Positions 37,807 through 53,874 of a stretch of 64,000 bases of DNA are shown here, piece by piece (position 1 is the first letter of the stretch; every line of letters begins with the position of its first letter). The notes beneath the pieces were generated by a model. That model saw only the letters and a program-made list of their open reading frames with translations. It did no database searches and had not been told where the DNA came from. A program made the translations under genes and the position numbers. Location: NCBI GenBank assembly GCA_015698045.1, contig BLAL01000043.1, positions 434,001 through 498,000 of the forward strand. Reading direction: 5' to 3'. Source of the DNA: Rhizophagus clarus (lineage: Eukaryota > Glomeromycota > Glomeromycetes > Glomerales > Glomeraceae).

Positions 37807-39133
37807 TTATGGTGGATATTTCCTCCAATCACGTGGAACACGCTTCAATCTTGAAGCGCTCCCACGCAGAGCCTTTACGGATCTCATCCTTCGTTTCTTT
37901 TTGAAACGATGGCTGAGTTCCAAGATGACAACGTCGTCAGCAAATACCATCCGATTGCCCAATAGAAGAGAATTCTTCTGTTGACCAGTCGTAGTCCAAA
38001 AAACTATCGAGAAGGTCAACAATAGTTGCTTCAGTATTTGTGTTGGAAGCTTCCAGATCGGGAAAGAATGGATTTGTGACAACGTCCCGTAAAGGTTCCA
38101 TATCTTGACGTGCCGCTGCTGGGACTTCTTGGAGGACTCTCTTGCATTGGAGACGTACCTAGAGGAAGATTCTAGTATCTCATTCTGAATGTCGTTAAAA
38201 GATGTTTTTTCTTCCTTACCATCATTCAACGCAAGAGAGTCGGATTCCAAGGCCGCGGATGCTGCTGATCCGCGAACACCATCAAGTAGGACTTTGGTCA
38301 TCTCGGACACGGTAATATGTGACTGGATTTCGGCAAGTTGTGCTGAAATTGTATCAAGTTTAGCGGATAAAGCCATATTTTCCTCTTCAACAATTTTCAA
38401 TCGTTTAGAAAGATGAGCGTTTTCTTCTTTAAGAAGAACATTTTGAGATTCAAGGTCTGCCATTTGTCGCCGTTTCTTGTCACGTGACATTTGAGCAGCA
38501 TGCCGATTTCGAAGTATTCTAAAATTTTATTAAAATTAAGTAAAAAAATAAAAAAAGCTTAAATATACATATATATTCCACATTGGATCAATACCTTTCA
38601 CGTTGTCTTTGCTCTTTTTCTTCTAAACTTTCAGCTTTTCTCTTTCGGCCTCCTGTTGCTTTCTTTTTGTTGTTACTATCTTCTTCGTTAGCGGTAGGAG
38701 ACGATGAACGTTCTGAGCCATCAACTTCTTCAGAGCGAGGTGACGAAACAGATGAATTAAATAAGGCTGGTTGAATTGGTTTCACAGGCGTCACGGGAGC
38801 GTGGTTGATTACCGGTAGTGAAGAATTTGGCGTTGAAGAATAAATATTACTAACTTCTGCAAGTTTTCGCAACTCTTCTACACTAATGAAATCTTGATAT
38901 GTAAAAATACTATTTTGTGGTACGGGAACGATGTTGGATTGTTGTGATTCTGAAGTATTCTTTAATTCATGAGCAGAAGCCGATAAATTTGTAGGGTAAA
39001 TAAATGTAGAAGCCGTTCCCATAAGTTGCGAAATACCTGTTTCGCCTGATATATTTGAGGTCACCATGTCCTCACTATTCCAAGTATGTGAGGTGATATT
39101 ACATTTTTCAGAGCTAGAGTTATTTGAGGACAT
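37807..39133 (-). CDS. HAC1: HAC1/XBP1-type bZIP transcription factor with candidate Ire1 intron
   Basis: Candidate master regulator of the unfolded protein response. Exon 1 is 38595-39133. The second exon starts at 38518. The bZIP begins at about residue 162 (RKRKAESLEEKEQRQRER), and the second exon opens with RILRNRHAAQMSRDKKRR and a leucine zipper. Read straight through, the frame stops at 37807 (416 residues) with an odd hydrophobic then basic tail. A hairpin with loop CAGCAGC (38261-38267) and an identical heptamer at 38115-38121 would, if cut Ire1-style after CAG, remove 146 nt (38119-38264). The frame then moves to an acidic tail ending at 37937 (324 residues) containing IVDLLDSFLDYDWSTEEFSS. 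A spliceosomal intron 38119-38219 (GTAAGG donor, CCCAG acceptor) would reach the same frame. The family call is strong; the splice mechanism is inferred. Confidence 0.88.
38112..38125 (-). promoter_or_regulatory. Candidate Ire1 3' splice site
   Basis: The same heptamer, CAGCAGC, flanked by GTCC and GGCAC. By eye the stem is weak: two C-G pairs, a bulge, then two more pairs. Its main support is that cutting after CAG here and at the upstream loop restores an open acidic frame. The same CCCAG could also be a spliceosomal acceptor. Confidence 0.45.
38254..38274 (-). promoter_or_regulatory. Candidate Ire1 5' splice hairpin
   Basis: In the transcript this is a perfect 7-bp stem (CGCGGAT paired with ATCCGCG) closing a seven-base loop CAGCAGC. 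HAC1 and XBP1 splice sites are seven-base loops of consensus CNGCNGN, cut after the third base. Stem length, loop length and loop sequence all fit. Confidence 0.65.
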
Positions 39134-40314
39134 GGTGACCCGTATACGTATTTTTAATTATTAATACAGTTTGGGCCAGTTTTAAGTAAGTTTAGGTGAT
39201 AAGAATTTTTTTTTTTTTTTTTTTTTTTTTTTTCACAAAAAATTATGGATGGATGGATGCAATGAGAGAAAAGATGTATTAATAAAAAAAATTTTTGAAG
39301 GCTGAATAAATGTGGCTTTTAAATGAGGCCCAAATTTTCTATTGTTATTTTAATTGGTTAATTAACTTTTAAGTTTAAAATGTGTCTAACTTTGATTGGT
39401 ATTATAGTAACTTGCACTATTCGCAAGAAATATGTGGTCGACGATGATTGGTTGATTAAAATTTTAACTTTTTTTATTCCTTGGAAAATGCGTATTTTGA
39501 AATAGAACACTTCGCCACACTTCGCCACGCATGGCAGTGTGTCGCGTTTTTTACTGCGGGTTTTTTGTTCAAAAGAACGAAAATATTGTAAATTTTTATT
39601 AAAAATTTTTGCAACTTTAAAATTAAGAATAAAAATATTCAGAAATTCACTGAATTTTATTAAACAAAAAAAAAACGAAGTAATATCGTTCTCTCGACGC
39701 TATTTCGCTAGAAACTTGTCATTAACTATGGCTTGTAGGCTAAGTTGGATAAAAAAAAAACAATTGATCAAGGCTTGATATTTGTTTAAAGCCTAACCTA
39801 AAAATCAAAAGAGTCAATTTATACGTATCAAAATGAGGCTAAAAAAGCTAAAAAAAAGCTAAATTTAGACAAAAATGGCTTATTATTTTAATTAAAGCCA
39901 ACATTCGTATGGCTGATCTCACCCGCACCTGCCACGAGGCGCATGGCGCAGTGAATTTTCATTATCGGATTCGATCGCTTGATGTCAGCTTCAAAATTTT
40001 CGAATGATGGCTAGGAAAATCAAGGAAAATATGGCTTTTTGGTTATGAACATCGCACATGGCAAAGTAGAATTGCTGAATAAAAAAATAATTTACTACGT
40101 CCCAATAAAAATTTCTTCACATAATAAAAGTTTTTATTCTTATTTATAAAAAAAATGAAAAAAAAAATATATACGTAAAACAAATTTTTAATTAAATGAG
40201 AGAATTTTTAATGTCTTCGTTAAATAAAGCTTATCACTATATATACTAATTATAATTCTTTTTTAGTTTTAATGTCTTCGTAAATAAAGCTTTTATATAA
40301 CCATAAATACTAAA
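39134..40314. other. HAC1 upstream region, no supported gene
   Basis: About 1.2 kb with a long poly-T run at about 39207-39233. A less AT-rich patch lies at 39900-39975. The frame at 39539-39778 has no domain. Confidence 0.5.
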
Positions 40315-41859
40315 TTATAATTCTTCTTTTTTAGGAGTCAATTGTTCCTTCACCTTTTCAAAACTTTCACCAACACTCTCAGCACCACTAGAAACCTTAT
40401 TATAAGCAACATTATATCCTTCTTCAACCTTTTGAGTAGCAGAGTCATAAGTATCAGCCGCATAATCGCGGATAGCAGCCATTCGGGTTCTTAGTGCGTC
40501 AACAAAAGACTCAACTTTTTCCTCGCTAAGGTCACGAGCATCCTTCGTATCTCCAAGCTTATCCTGGATGGTTTCTGACAAAATCTTCGTCTGTTCCGCA
40601 GTTAATTGTTGAGTGGATAATACACTATCCTCTATACTTTGTATAAGGTTAGAAACTTTTTGGTCGCTCTTCTTTCTGGCATCGCTAATAGAAGATCGAA
40701 CGGCTTCAATAATATTGTTAATACGTTCTTCTTGAGCCTTTTTTGTATCAAAAACTGTTTGTTTTACTTTGCCAGTAGCAGTACTGTAATAGTCTTTTAC
40801 TGCGGTAAAATATTGGTTGATAGACGATCTAATTTGATTAAGTTGTTCAACAGTCAAATCTTTACCGTCTGTGAGTTTTTGTCCAATAGCATCAACAGAA
40901 TTTTGAATCTTGTTATTGACGATATAAAGTTGATTACGTAATCTTTCCAAAGTACCCTTGATGGTAATCGAGCTCAATTTCTCATAGGTGGCATTAATTT
41001 GTTCGGTTGTATACACTTTACGATTTGTTAATGTTTCTTGAATCCCCTGTAATATTAAGGAAATTTGCGTTTCAGTTCGTGCTTTGGCAAAAGCTCCCGC
41101 TTCACTCATGTTGTTAATTTCGTCCTTAAACCAATTTAAAGTATCTTGAGAAATTTCTCCTGCTTTTTTGATGTCGTCTTGTACACGATTAACAGTTTTT
41201 TGGATTATAACATCTCTTTTGGCTTGAGCCGTTGTGTAAGATTTTTGTATATCGTTCAAAGCATTAATTAGAGCTTTGCTGCTTTCGGCTTTAGTTCCTT
41301 TCAATCTTTTAATAACTTCGCTAATAGTGGATTGAGTTTGCTCCTCAGTAAGGCCAGTAGCTTGTCGGATAGATTCAATTTGGTCGGCTACTTCCTGTAC
41401 CAATTCGTCGTATTTTTCTTGTTCTTCCGTATTATAATAAGCTAACAAAAAAAATTCATGAGAAAGAAGTGGCGCAGTAAACATAACAAATTTTGATGCT
41501 CACCGTCTTTTACCATATTAACATATCTTGAAACGAATGATTCAACAGCCTCAGACGTAGAATTTGCTCGACCTTTAATATCCTGCCAATTATGCTTTAC
41601 CAGATTCACCAACTCTTGTTTATCAGGAATTCCCTTATAAGTTATTCGATGCTCTGCTAACCATTCTCTTAATTCATTTGGAGTCCAAGTTGTTGGATCG
41701 TTTGGAACTAAAAAAAAATGTTGTTCGATTCAGATTCATTATAAAACTTTTTGTAATCGGTCACATAAATTGAATTAACATACCATGTTGATGGCTTGTT
41801 GAAGCAATCACCACAACAAAAAGTAGGAAAAGTATAAAGACTCGTCGTGTAATTTCCAT
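40315..41859 (-). CDS. Secretory Ish1/Msc1-like coiled-coil protein
   Basis: Exons 40315-41441, 41504-41707 and 41784-41859 join in frame to 468 residues. The first exon codes for a clear signal peptide (RRVFILFLLFVVVIAST). The second holds one HeH/Ish1-type helical domain, WTPNELREWLAEHRITYKG followed by DKQELVNLVKHNW, as in Ish1 and Msc1. The remainder is a long helical region made of repeating heptad-like segments with TTEQ/TVEQLNQI/TAEQTKIL phases, similar to Msc1's repeats, and a Lys/Glu-rich end (EQLTPKKEEL). A role at the nuclear envelope or ER is suggested by the family. The last four residues KEEL are close to, but not, a standard ER-retention HDEL/KDEL. It diverges from the epimerase-like gene. 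Confidence 0.8.
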
Positions 41860-42224
41860 TTTGTAAAAATGTTAATAAATTGGATGAAAAAAATGGTTGA
41901 TTTTCTACTTTTTTATATTCTTTTTCTTATATATAATTCATCATTATGTCGTAAAAATTATGTGGTTATGTTTTATCATAATTCCGTCAATAAAAGAATT
42001 TATGACTTATTAATGACGAATATTAAACAATACGTGAAAAATATCAGAATGACGTTATAACAATTGCAGTAAAATGAGATTATATAACATATCACGAGAA
42101 ATTGAGGATTATTCCATTTCTAATCCCCTAATTTCGTTCTAGTCCTTACTTGGCAAAATTGTTGATCACGGTACCATAACAAAATATAAAATTTCTCCGT
42201 TTTCTTTTTCTCAACTAAAAATCA
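41860..42224. promoter_or_regulatory. Divergent promoter region
   Basis: 365 bp between the Ish1/Msc1-like start and the epimerase-like start. No specific sites identified. Confidence 0.4.
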
Positions 42225-43342
42225 ATGAAATTTTTTGTAACCGGAGGCTCAGGATATCTAGGACGCAATTTTATTCAGTATGCGTTATCTCAAAATGATA
42301 ATATCTCTATAAATGCTTTATCCCGCTCAAGTGTTTCCGACGAATTAATTTTGAAATCCGCAGGAAATATTAAGAAAGGCCGTGAAAGGATAAGGATAAT
42401 TCGAGGTCATATTAATGATGAAAATTCTTTGAAAGAAGGGTTGGATGGTGTAAATGTTGTAATTCATATGGCTGCTAAGGTATATAAATAACTTTTTATC
42501 TATTAAAAACTTTATATAATAATTATCGAATTTTTTAACAAAATTAGGTTCAACCATATGGATATTACGAAGAACATGAGAGAATAAATGTTCAAGGGAC
42601 TGCTCTTTTGCTTTCGCTTATTGAATCGTTACAATCATCAAATAAGCCTCGATTTATTTATATCTCTTCCTTTACTGCTCGCTTAAGTGATCATTTTCCT
42701 ATAGATTCATTGCCGGATTGGGCACCATATTCAAAATCAAAATGTCTTTCAGAAAAAGAGATCACGAAATCTTCACTTGAAGATATTATTATATTAAGAT
42801 TAGGTTGGCTGTGGGGTAAAGATGATAACGTATTAGTACCTATGTTATATAATTTATGTAGAAATCCTATTTGGAAAATTACGCCACAAAGTTTCCCATT
42901 ATCGATTACTCATGTTACAAATGCCTGCGAAGCAATTTATCTTTCTTGTGTCACGGAAAAAAATAATATTTTTAAAAGTATTTACGAAATTGAGGATGTT
43001 GAAGGAAAAGTTGAAATGGATGATTTTGTAGAATTTTATGTTGGGTCGGCATATGATATTAAACCTCCAAGGCCTTTTAAAATTTTTAGAACTCCAAAAT
43101 GGTTGGTTTGGGTTTTATTTACTATCGTAGAGCATATACCTTTACTTGGTTATAGTAAAACTTGGATTTTTGACGGTATGAATAGAGAATGTTTTATTTG
43201 TTTACATAGGAATTATCAATTAGATAGTACTAAGGCTAAGGAAGAGCTTAATTATATTAGTAAAGTTTCAAGAGAGCAAGGAATTGCTGAATTAATAGAA
43301 TTATCCAAAAAGAATACAAATTATTTGGAAAATTCAGATTAA
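42225..43342 (+). CDS. NAD-dependent epimerase / 3-beta-HSD-like protein
   Basis: An extended short-chain dehydrogenase. Two exons, 42225-42479 and 42548-43342, join in frame to 349 residues. The N-terminal Rossmann motif is FVTGGSGYLGRNF (TGxxGxxG). GLDGVNVVIHMAAK follows, then the catalytic Tyr and Lys in YSKSKCLSEKE, and RLGWLWGKDD as the substrate-side block. A hydrophobic segment near the C-terminus (PKWLVWVLFTIVEHIPLL) suggests membrane association, as in sterol-type 3-beta-HSD/C3-decarboxylase relatives. The exact substrate cannot be told from sequence. Confidence 0.88.
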
Positions 43343-43823
43343 TTTACTTCTAATTGGCGTTTTCGCTGTAAATTATAAGTTGATAAATCGTAGAAATTGA
43401 TTTTTCATGTTCTAATAAAATATTTGATAAATTTTTTTAATAAAAAAAGGTTTAAAATGTTTTATAACAATACAATAACAATAGAAAATTCTGAATTGTA
43501 ATTCTTTAATTCAATTACATAATTAAATCAAAGTATTACGAAAAAAATTATATACTTATGTGTATATATAACTTTTTTGTTACTAATATTAAAATATATA
43601 TATATACTGTATAAAGAAGGAAAAAAAAAAAAAAAATAAAAAAAAAGAATCCATAAAATGGAATAAAAATCTGTGATTCAGGAAAACTATTAAGCAATTA
43701 CTTTGTTAATGCCAAAACTATATTATTGTAAAAAGAAAAGAAATTGTAAATAAAAAAAAAATTATGAAACAAAAATAATTTGTCAATATATTAAAATATT
43801 AATTATTTATACCCAATGATATC
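43343..43823. other. Convergent 3' region
   Basis: AT-rich gap between the epimerase-like gene and the kinase gene, with poly-A tracts and a TA microsatellite at about 43592-43604. No gene seen. Confidence 0.5.
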
Positions 43824-47910
<4,087 letters not shown>

Positions 47911-49904
47911 ATGCTAAATTATGAACTTAATGCTAAAGTTGATGAAAAAATAAAGTTGGAAAGTGTATTTTTAAGAATAAAAGAACTAAACTAAGTCTAA
48001 ATTTATAACTATAAAATATTCAATATTTCCTTTGTGAAATATAACTTTAGGGCTTTCTAGGCCCGAGAAGAAAACAAAAAAGAGTGCGGTACAATTAACT
48101 GAAAAGGGGGGATAGTAACCAATAAACCGAGGGATTTGACAATTTGGACTGGCTTGGGTTTTTTTGTTTGTGTCTGACTTTGGGGGCGGAGTGTCGGACT
48201 ATGAGAAAGGACCTTGTTTGGCAATATAAACAAGAAATTTTGTTCAATTATAGAAAATAAAAAATTACTAGTTCACAATCATGTCGAGTTATGTTACTTT
48301 TTATTAATTATACATTGTACATATTGTATGATATTTTAATTAGCGAATTTTAGTATAACTTACCTAATTTCAAGCAACTTGTAAAACAGGTTAAATTTTG
48401 CTAGCGATGCAAGTTTAGATTAAATTTAGGCAGGAAAAAATATAATTGATTTCCAATTTCATCAGTTTGGAAAGGAATAGATTTAATATTACTGCGCCCA
48501 TTACACTGGTTCTTTCAACATAAAAGTGATTTTTTTCGTGTCACGTATATTTTTGGCGTATAACTTGTATATGCAAATCATAATTGTGATATCTACAAAA
48601 TGTATTATCTGCATTTTTGATTACGTTACTTATCAACAGCTAGAAATTTTCCGGGAGGATCGTCGTTTCTAACAATTGGAAAAAAAGGGATGATTATATC
48701 CAATAGATGCTTATTTTTTTAATCTATTATGTGGCTGTGTTAGTTAGGGCGTAATTATAAACATTATTTTCATTCAAAAAAAAAAAAAAAACTTTTTTTT
48801 GAATGATAAAATTTAAATTATTTTTTGAATTCTTTAATTATTTTGGTTTAGTATAGAACCATGATAGAAGAGGTATAATTTTAATTAAATATTTTAATTA
48901 ATTATTTTTGTAAATTAAAAATATATAGATAAATTTGGGAAATTGAAGATTAGAAAAATCTAGATCCATAAAATCAAAGATTAAACCTAATTAGCCGTGA
49001 TTTTAAAAGAAAAAATATATAGGAGTGACACAATTTTGTATAATGGAAAGGTTAAAGTTAAAACCAATAGTTTGCATTATGATGATAATGTGATGAGCAC
49101 CTGATTATCGGGAATTTTACTTAAGATCATTCCGATTGGATGTCACAATTGTATCACGTTTTACGTTTAAAGGATTAGACTCTTACGTGAAAAGTAATGT
49201 GATGTACTGTATCTTTGTCACATATTTTGTGCTACATTTCTCACGTTTTCAACGGCTTACAATTATTTATAATAAATATATAGTTTTTTTACTTTATTTC
49301 AGATGATAATAATAATATTTGTTATAAAATTGTATTTGTATTCAGATAGATGAGTAGACTGTAAATATTCATTAAAGTTTATTGAATAAATTATAATGAT
49401 TTTCACTTTTTTAAATAAGAAAAAATTAAATACTGTAATAAATAAACTAATGATAATAGTAATTTTATACTTTTAAACTATAACAGATAATATTATACTT
49501 TATACAGTACCTAAGAAACTTTATCAGATATATATTTATTATAAGTAATAATATATAAGATTACTTATATAATTAATCCAATTATTTACACGTTATTAAA
49601 AGAGAAAATGTATTTCTCACCCGGGTGATTTCTCACCCATATCATGTGTAAACATTTCAATTGGCTAATGAAATTTTAAAAGTAATTTGTTATTTCACGA
49701 GGAACTGGGAATATCAATGATTTTCACGGCCCATGAAATACAGTAACTGATTTATATTTCAGTTCCGTTCTGTTATTTTAAACTAATTTTATAGTTTATA
49801 TTAACTTATTTATTTTATAGTTTATTTTATAATATTATAAATAACATTCTGCAAATTATTAAATTTACTTTTCTTCTTCCTCTTTTATTTCTTTTTTCAA
49901 AACC
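47911..49904. other. Kinase upstream region, then AT-rich DNA
   Basis: The first few hundred bases should hold the kinase promoter. Beyond about 48.7 kb the sequence becomes strongly AT-rich and marks the start of the repeat-dominated part. No gene seen. Confidence 0.5.
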
Positions 49905-50455
49905 ATGGTTAAAAAAAAAAAGTTTACTTCCAAATTTTCAACCCCACAGTTTCCTTAGAGAAAGATGACATTTTCTTAGAGAGAGATAATGCACAAGCGA
50001 AGGCTTCTAAAAACACTGAAAAATCTACTAAAAACTGGATCAAAAATTTGAAGAATTTCGTGACTAGGCTAATTATTTAGTACCTTTAAATAAACTTGAT
50101 GATATTTCTCAGCTTCAACAACAACTTGTAGAATATATTGCTACTATGAAAAGGAATGATGGTAGTGAATACAAAGCAGCATCAATTAACTGTTAAACAA
50201 GCTGTTGATGCAATTAATAAATGCCTTTTTTGCTATTCATCTATTTTACAAGTTAATTTGCAGATAAATATATGTTTCCAGATTTACATAATATTTTACA
50301 TGAAAAGATGCATAACATGGCTTTGGTGAAATATCAGGTTCAGTTACTATTAATTTTTGACAAATTAAACAAATTTAGAATTAGTACAAGTAGTCCTGAA
50401 TGTCTTTTATATTGTATCTTTTTTCATTTATTAATAATACTTGCCTAATTTTTTG
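49905..50455 (+). pseudogene. DUF3504/ZMYM-like recombinase relic
   Basis: A decayed open frame beginning near an ATG at 49905. Translated pieces in shifting frames read KSTKNWIKNLKNFVTR, LVPLNKLDDISQLQQQLVEY, IATMKRNDGSEYKAASIN and DKYMFPDLHNILHEKMH, then SSPECLLYCIFF. They follow the order I know from DUF3504/ZMYM-type proteins (Crypton-derived tyrosine-recombinase relatives) that are common in Rhizophagus-like genomes. There are several stops and at least one frameshift. The family is my recollection, not a search result. Confidence 0.5.
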
Positions 50456-51143
50456 TTTCATTTTCTAATTTTATTTTTTTATAGGTTTTAGTTTCTTTTT
50501 TTAGATTTTGATTGGCCTTCTGCATAATTTACCTCTTAGGTCTGCTTTTGGTTTTCTCCTTTTTTTAGATTTACTAAAATTTTTTGAAATAGAAGGTGGA
50601 TATTTAGCTTCTTTTTTTTGTTATATTTTTTTGTTCTTGCTTTTATTACTAATAATAATCTTTTATTTTTCTTTCTTTTTCATTTTTGTCTCATTTTTGA
50701 TTTTAATACTCTTTTATTTTTATTTCTTTTTCTTTCATTTTTCCTTTGTTTTTCCTTTTTTATTCTTTTTTTCTTTCATTTTTTCCTTTTATTTTCATTT
50801 TTGTTTTTTTTTTCATTTGTTTCTTTTATTTTTTTCTTTTTATTTTCTTTTTTTTTTTGCTTTCCAATAGTAATAGAAATAAATTAACCTAAAAAACAAA
50901 GAAATAAACTGATACTGAAACTTGCATTAAATAGCCTAGAATCTGTATACTTTCTTTCTTTTTGATAGCATTATATATTTCATAAAATTTCAAACAATAT
51001 ATATATAAATAACAAAAAAATTTTGTTTATTTATCATATAAAATTTTTTTTAAACCATATAGAATATTGCATATTAAAAAGTAAATATAAAAAAAGTCAT
51101 ATTTATAGATATATAATAAGATGTTGAAATTTTTGAAATTATA

Positions 51144-51192
<49 letters not shown>

Positions 51193-52499
51193 ATAATGGA
51201 TCTTTTTAAAATTATATATAGATTTTATATAGCAATAAAAATAGAATTTTAATTAATAAATCAAAAAAAAAAAAAAATAACTATTCTTTTTTTTGTCATA
51301 AAGCTTTTAAAATTTTATCTTAAATATATATTTATCCATTCTACAAGTTTACTTAAAGTTAAAAAAATGGATTTAAAAGCTGTTTTTGACTTTACATATA
51401 AATAATTAATTTTATCATCTTTGCAAAATAACTAAAATTACATTTATTATACAACTTTTAAACCTATATATTAAAGTATATAAGAAAAAATTTTGATTTT
51501 TACATTTTTTACTATATTACAATTTATTATAAAACCTGTTACAGATTTCAAATATATATTAATTTTATACATTTTCATAAAATTAAATATTATATTTATA
51601 AAAAAATACAATTTTTATAATAATATTTTTATTTTATAATTCATTCTTAGCTGTGTTAGATGAGTTTTATCAATTGTATTATATATATTATTATTTCATA
51701 TTATACAATAAAATTATTACATAATTTTTGAATAAAAAAAAAAAAATTTCTTATTCCTATTTTTTGTTTACTAAATTTAACTATATATAAAATGAATTTA
51801 ATTTAATAAAATTATCTTTTTATGTTTAAGTAAAGTTGTTCAGCAATATCAAAAGTACTTAAATCTTAATTTTCTTAAAATTAAATATAATATTTATAAA
51901 AAAATTTGTATTTTTTAAACAGTACTAACTTTAAAATTTTTTTTTTTTAACTTCAAAATATAATTACATTACTTTAATTAAATAAATCACTTTTTTGTTT
52001 TTAAATAAAATTGTTCAGTATGTTATATAATTAATTAATTATTTTTAATTTATCTATTCTATATTATATAATTAATTATAGTAATTTAATTAATCTATTT
52101 TTTGTTATATAATAATTAATAAGTAATTTGACTTAAATAATTAATTAATCTATTTTTTTAGTTAACAAATAATATGATCCAAGTATTTAATTAATTTATT
52201 CCAATGAATTATAATATTTAGTTAATTTATTTTGATGTATTATAATGTTTAATTAATTTATTTTTGATGTATTATAATGTTTAAACTGATCTATTAATTA
52301 TGATTCACTCTAACTATTATGTTTTTTTTAAAAAGAATATTTCACTAATGAAATACTATCACACGTTTTATCATGTGATTGATTTAAGTTATCTTCATAT
52401 TTATTGTATTTCTTTCAATTTAATATTCTTATTATAATTATTATAATTATTATATTACATCATGAAATATTAGCTATTTTTAAATTTTTAGTTTTTGAA
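50456..52499. other. Very AT-rich repeat-like DNA
   Basis: No gene. It contains a T/C-rich low-complexity tract at about 50540-50870, whose Phe-rich frames are meaningless, and an (ATT)n microsatellite at 51151-51190. The rest is unclassified AT-rich sequence. Confidence 0.6.
51151..51190. repeat. (ATT)n microsatellite
   Basis: About 13 consecutive ATT units in otherwise AT-rich intergenic DNA. Confidence 0.9.
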
Positions 52500-53020
52500 T
52501 TTCTTATATGGATTTTATTAGACCTGGTAGCTAGAGTATGAAGAAAATTATTAGAAAAGTATTTTATAAGAAATCCATCTGTTTGGTTCATTTAGCCAAA
52601 TTTAAAAGAGACTTATTTTTCTTTTTTTTAATAATATAAAAGAAAAATAGGATAGTTTACATCAAAAGATTATCTTGCTAAATCAAATAGTAGAATTATT
52701 GATATATTTATATAAATGCTTAGACATTTTGAAATAAACCACTATTTTCTGTTTTTCATTTAAAAATTTAATTTCTTTAAACATTTTGATGTTTAATTCT
52801 TTTAGGAAACCTTTATGTTACAGTTTGATTAATGAAACTGTAATTATAAATTTAGATAGATCATATATTACAGTTTGGAATTTCTCTCTTTTTTTTCTGT
52901 TTTTTAAAAGATCATAATGTGAAAAATTATTAAATAAAAATACTTGCTAAAGGAATTATTTACTGTATTTTATAGTTTTAAAAAAATTTTGAAATTACTA
53001 ATTTTATTAGATTATTTTAT
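52500..53020 (-). pseudogene. Decayed protein relic, copy A
   Basis: On the minus strand the translation, with several stops, contains FLKELNIKMFKEIKFLNE and nearby TVIYDLSKFIITVSLIKL. It aligns along its length with copy B at about 53875-54470, so both derive from one protein-coding ancestor. The protein family is not recognised. It is probably a transposon-borne frame. Confidence 0.4.
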
Positions 53021-53874
53021 ATTTGTATCAATATTTAGTAAATACTAATATTATATTATCATAAATAGATAAATACTATAATAAGATATAATTATCTTAC
53101 TTAGTAAAAATATCATAAATTAAAATATCATAAATGAAGCAATATTTTTCAGAAATTTTAAATCTTATTATTATTTATATTACTTTGATTTCTAATGCTT
53201 TTTTTTTTTTTTTTAAAAGGTATGATAGAAGTTATAATTAGATAAGACTTAACTAGATAAGACTTAACTATTTATAGAAAAGTAATATTAAAAAAAGTAT
53301 TAAAGTAAAGAAAGCTTATTTTTTTATAAAAACTGGATTTATTATCCATTTGGATTTTTTCTTTTATTTTTACTTTTATTTTTGATTAACATTTTAAACT
53401 TATCACTTTAAAGATTTATATAAGAATTAACTATTATTAATTAATACAGATTAAGTGGTGAATTTTCTATATCTATTGGTTATGTAATTAGTTGTGATAG
53501 TTTTTTACTGATCTTATTTTGGATGACTAGTTATTATATAAGTAAAATAATGCAATTTGAAAATGCCTTAAATAGAAAGCTTTTTTCTACTTTTAAATTC
53601 CAGTCTTATTTAATAAAATGTGCAGATTTATTGTAAATTAAATTGTAAAATCTTAAAAAAAATATAAAAAATAGTTTGCAAACTTTATTTTTTTTTTTAA
53701 ATTTAAAAGTGATGAGATCATATATATTACATTTATTAAGATTTAGGAAAGAGATAACATACTAAAACTAAAAGATAATTCATCTAAGATTTCTATATTG
53801 CTTTGAGATCATATTTAAAAATCTTGAATTTGAAGCTATCCTGCTTTAACTTCTTAAATATCTTTGAATCTTTG

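Noticed and set aside
38119..38158. Spliceosomal intron from GTACGT (38158) to CCCAG in the HAC1-like gene
   Set aside because: Its 40-nt length leads to the wrong frame; only donors giving a length of 2 modulo 3 reach the acidic frame.
50508..50887. Phe-rich open frames of about 90-120 codons
   Set aside because: Low-complexity T/C tract with no real amino-acid diversity or start context.
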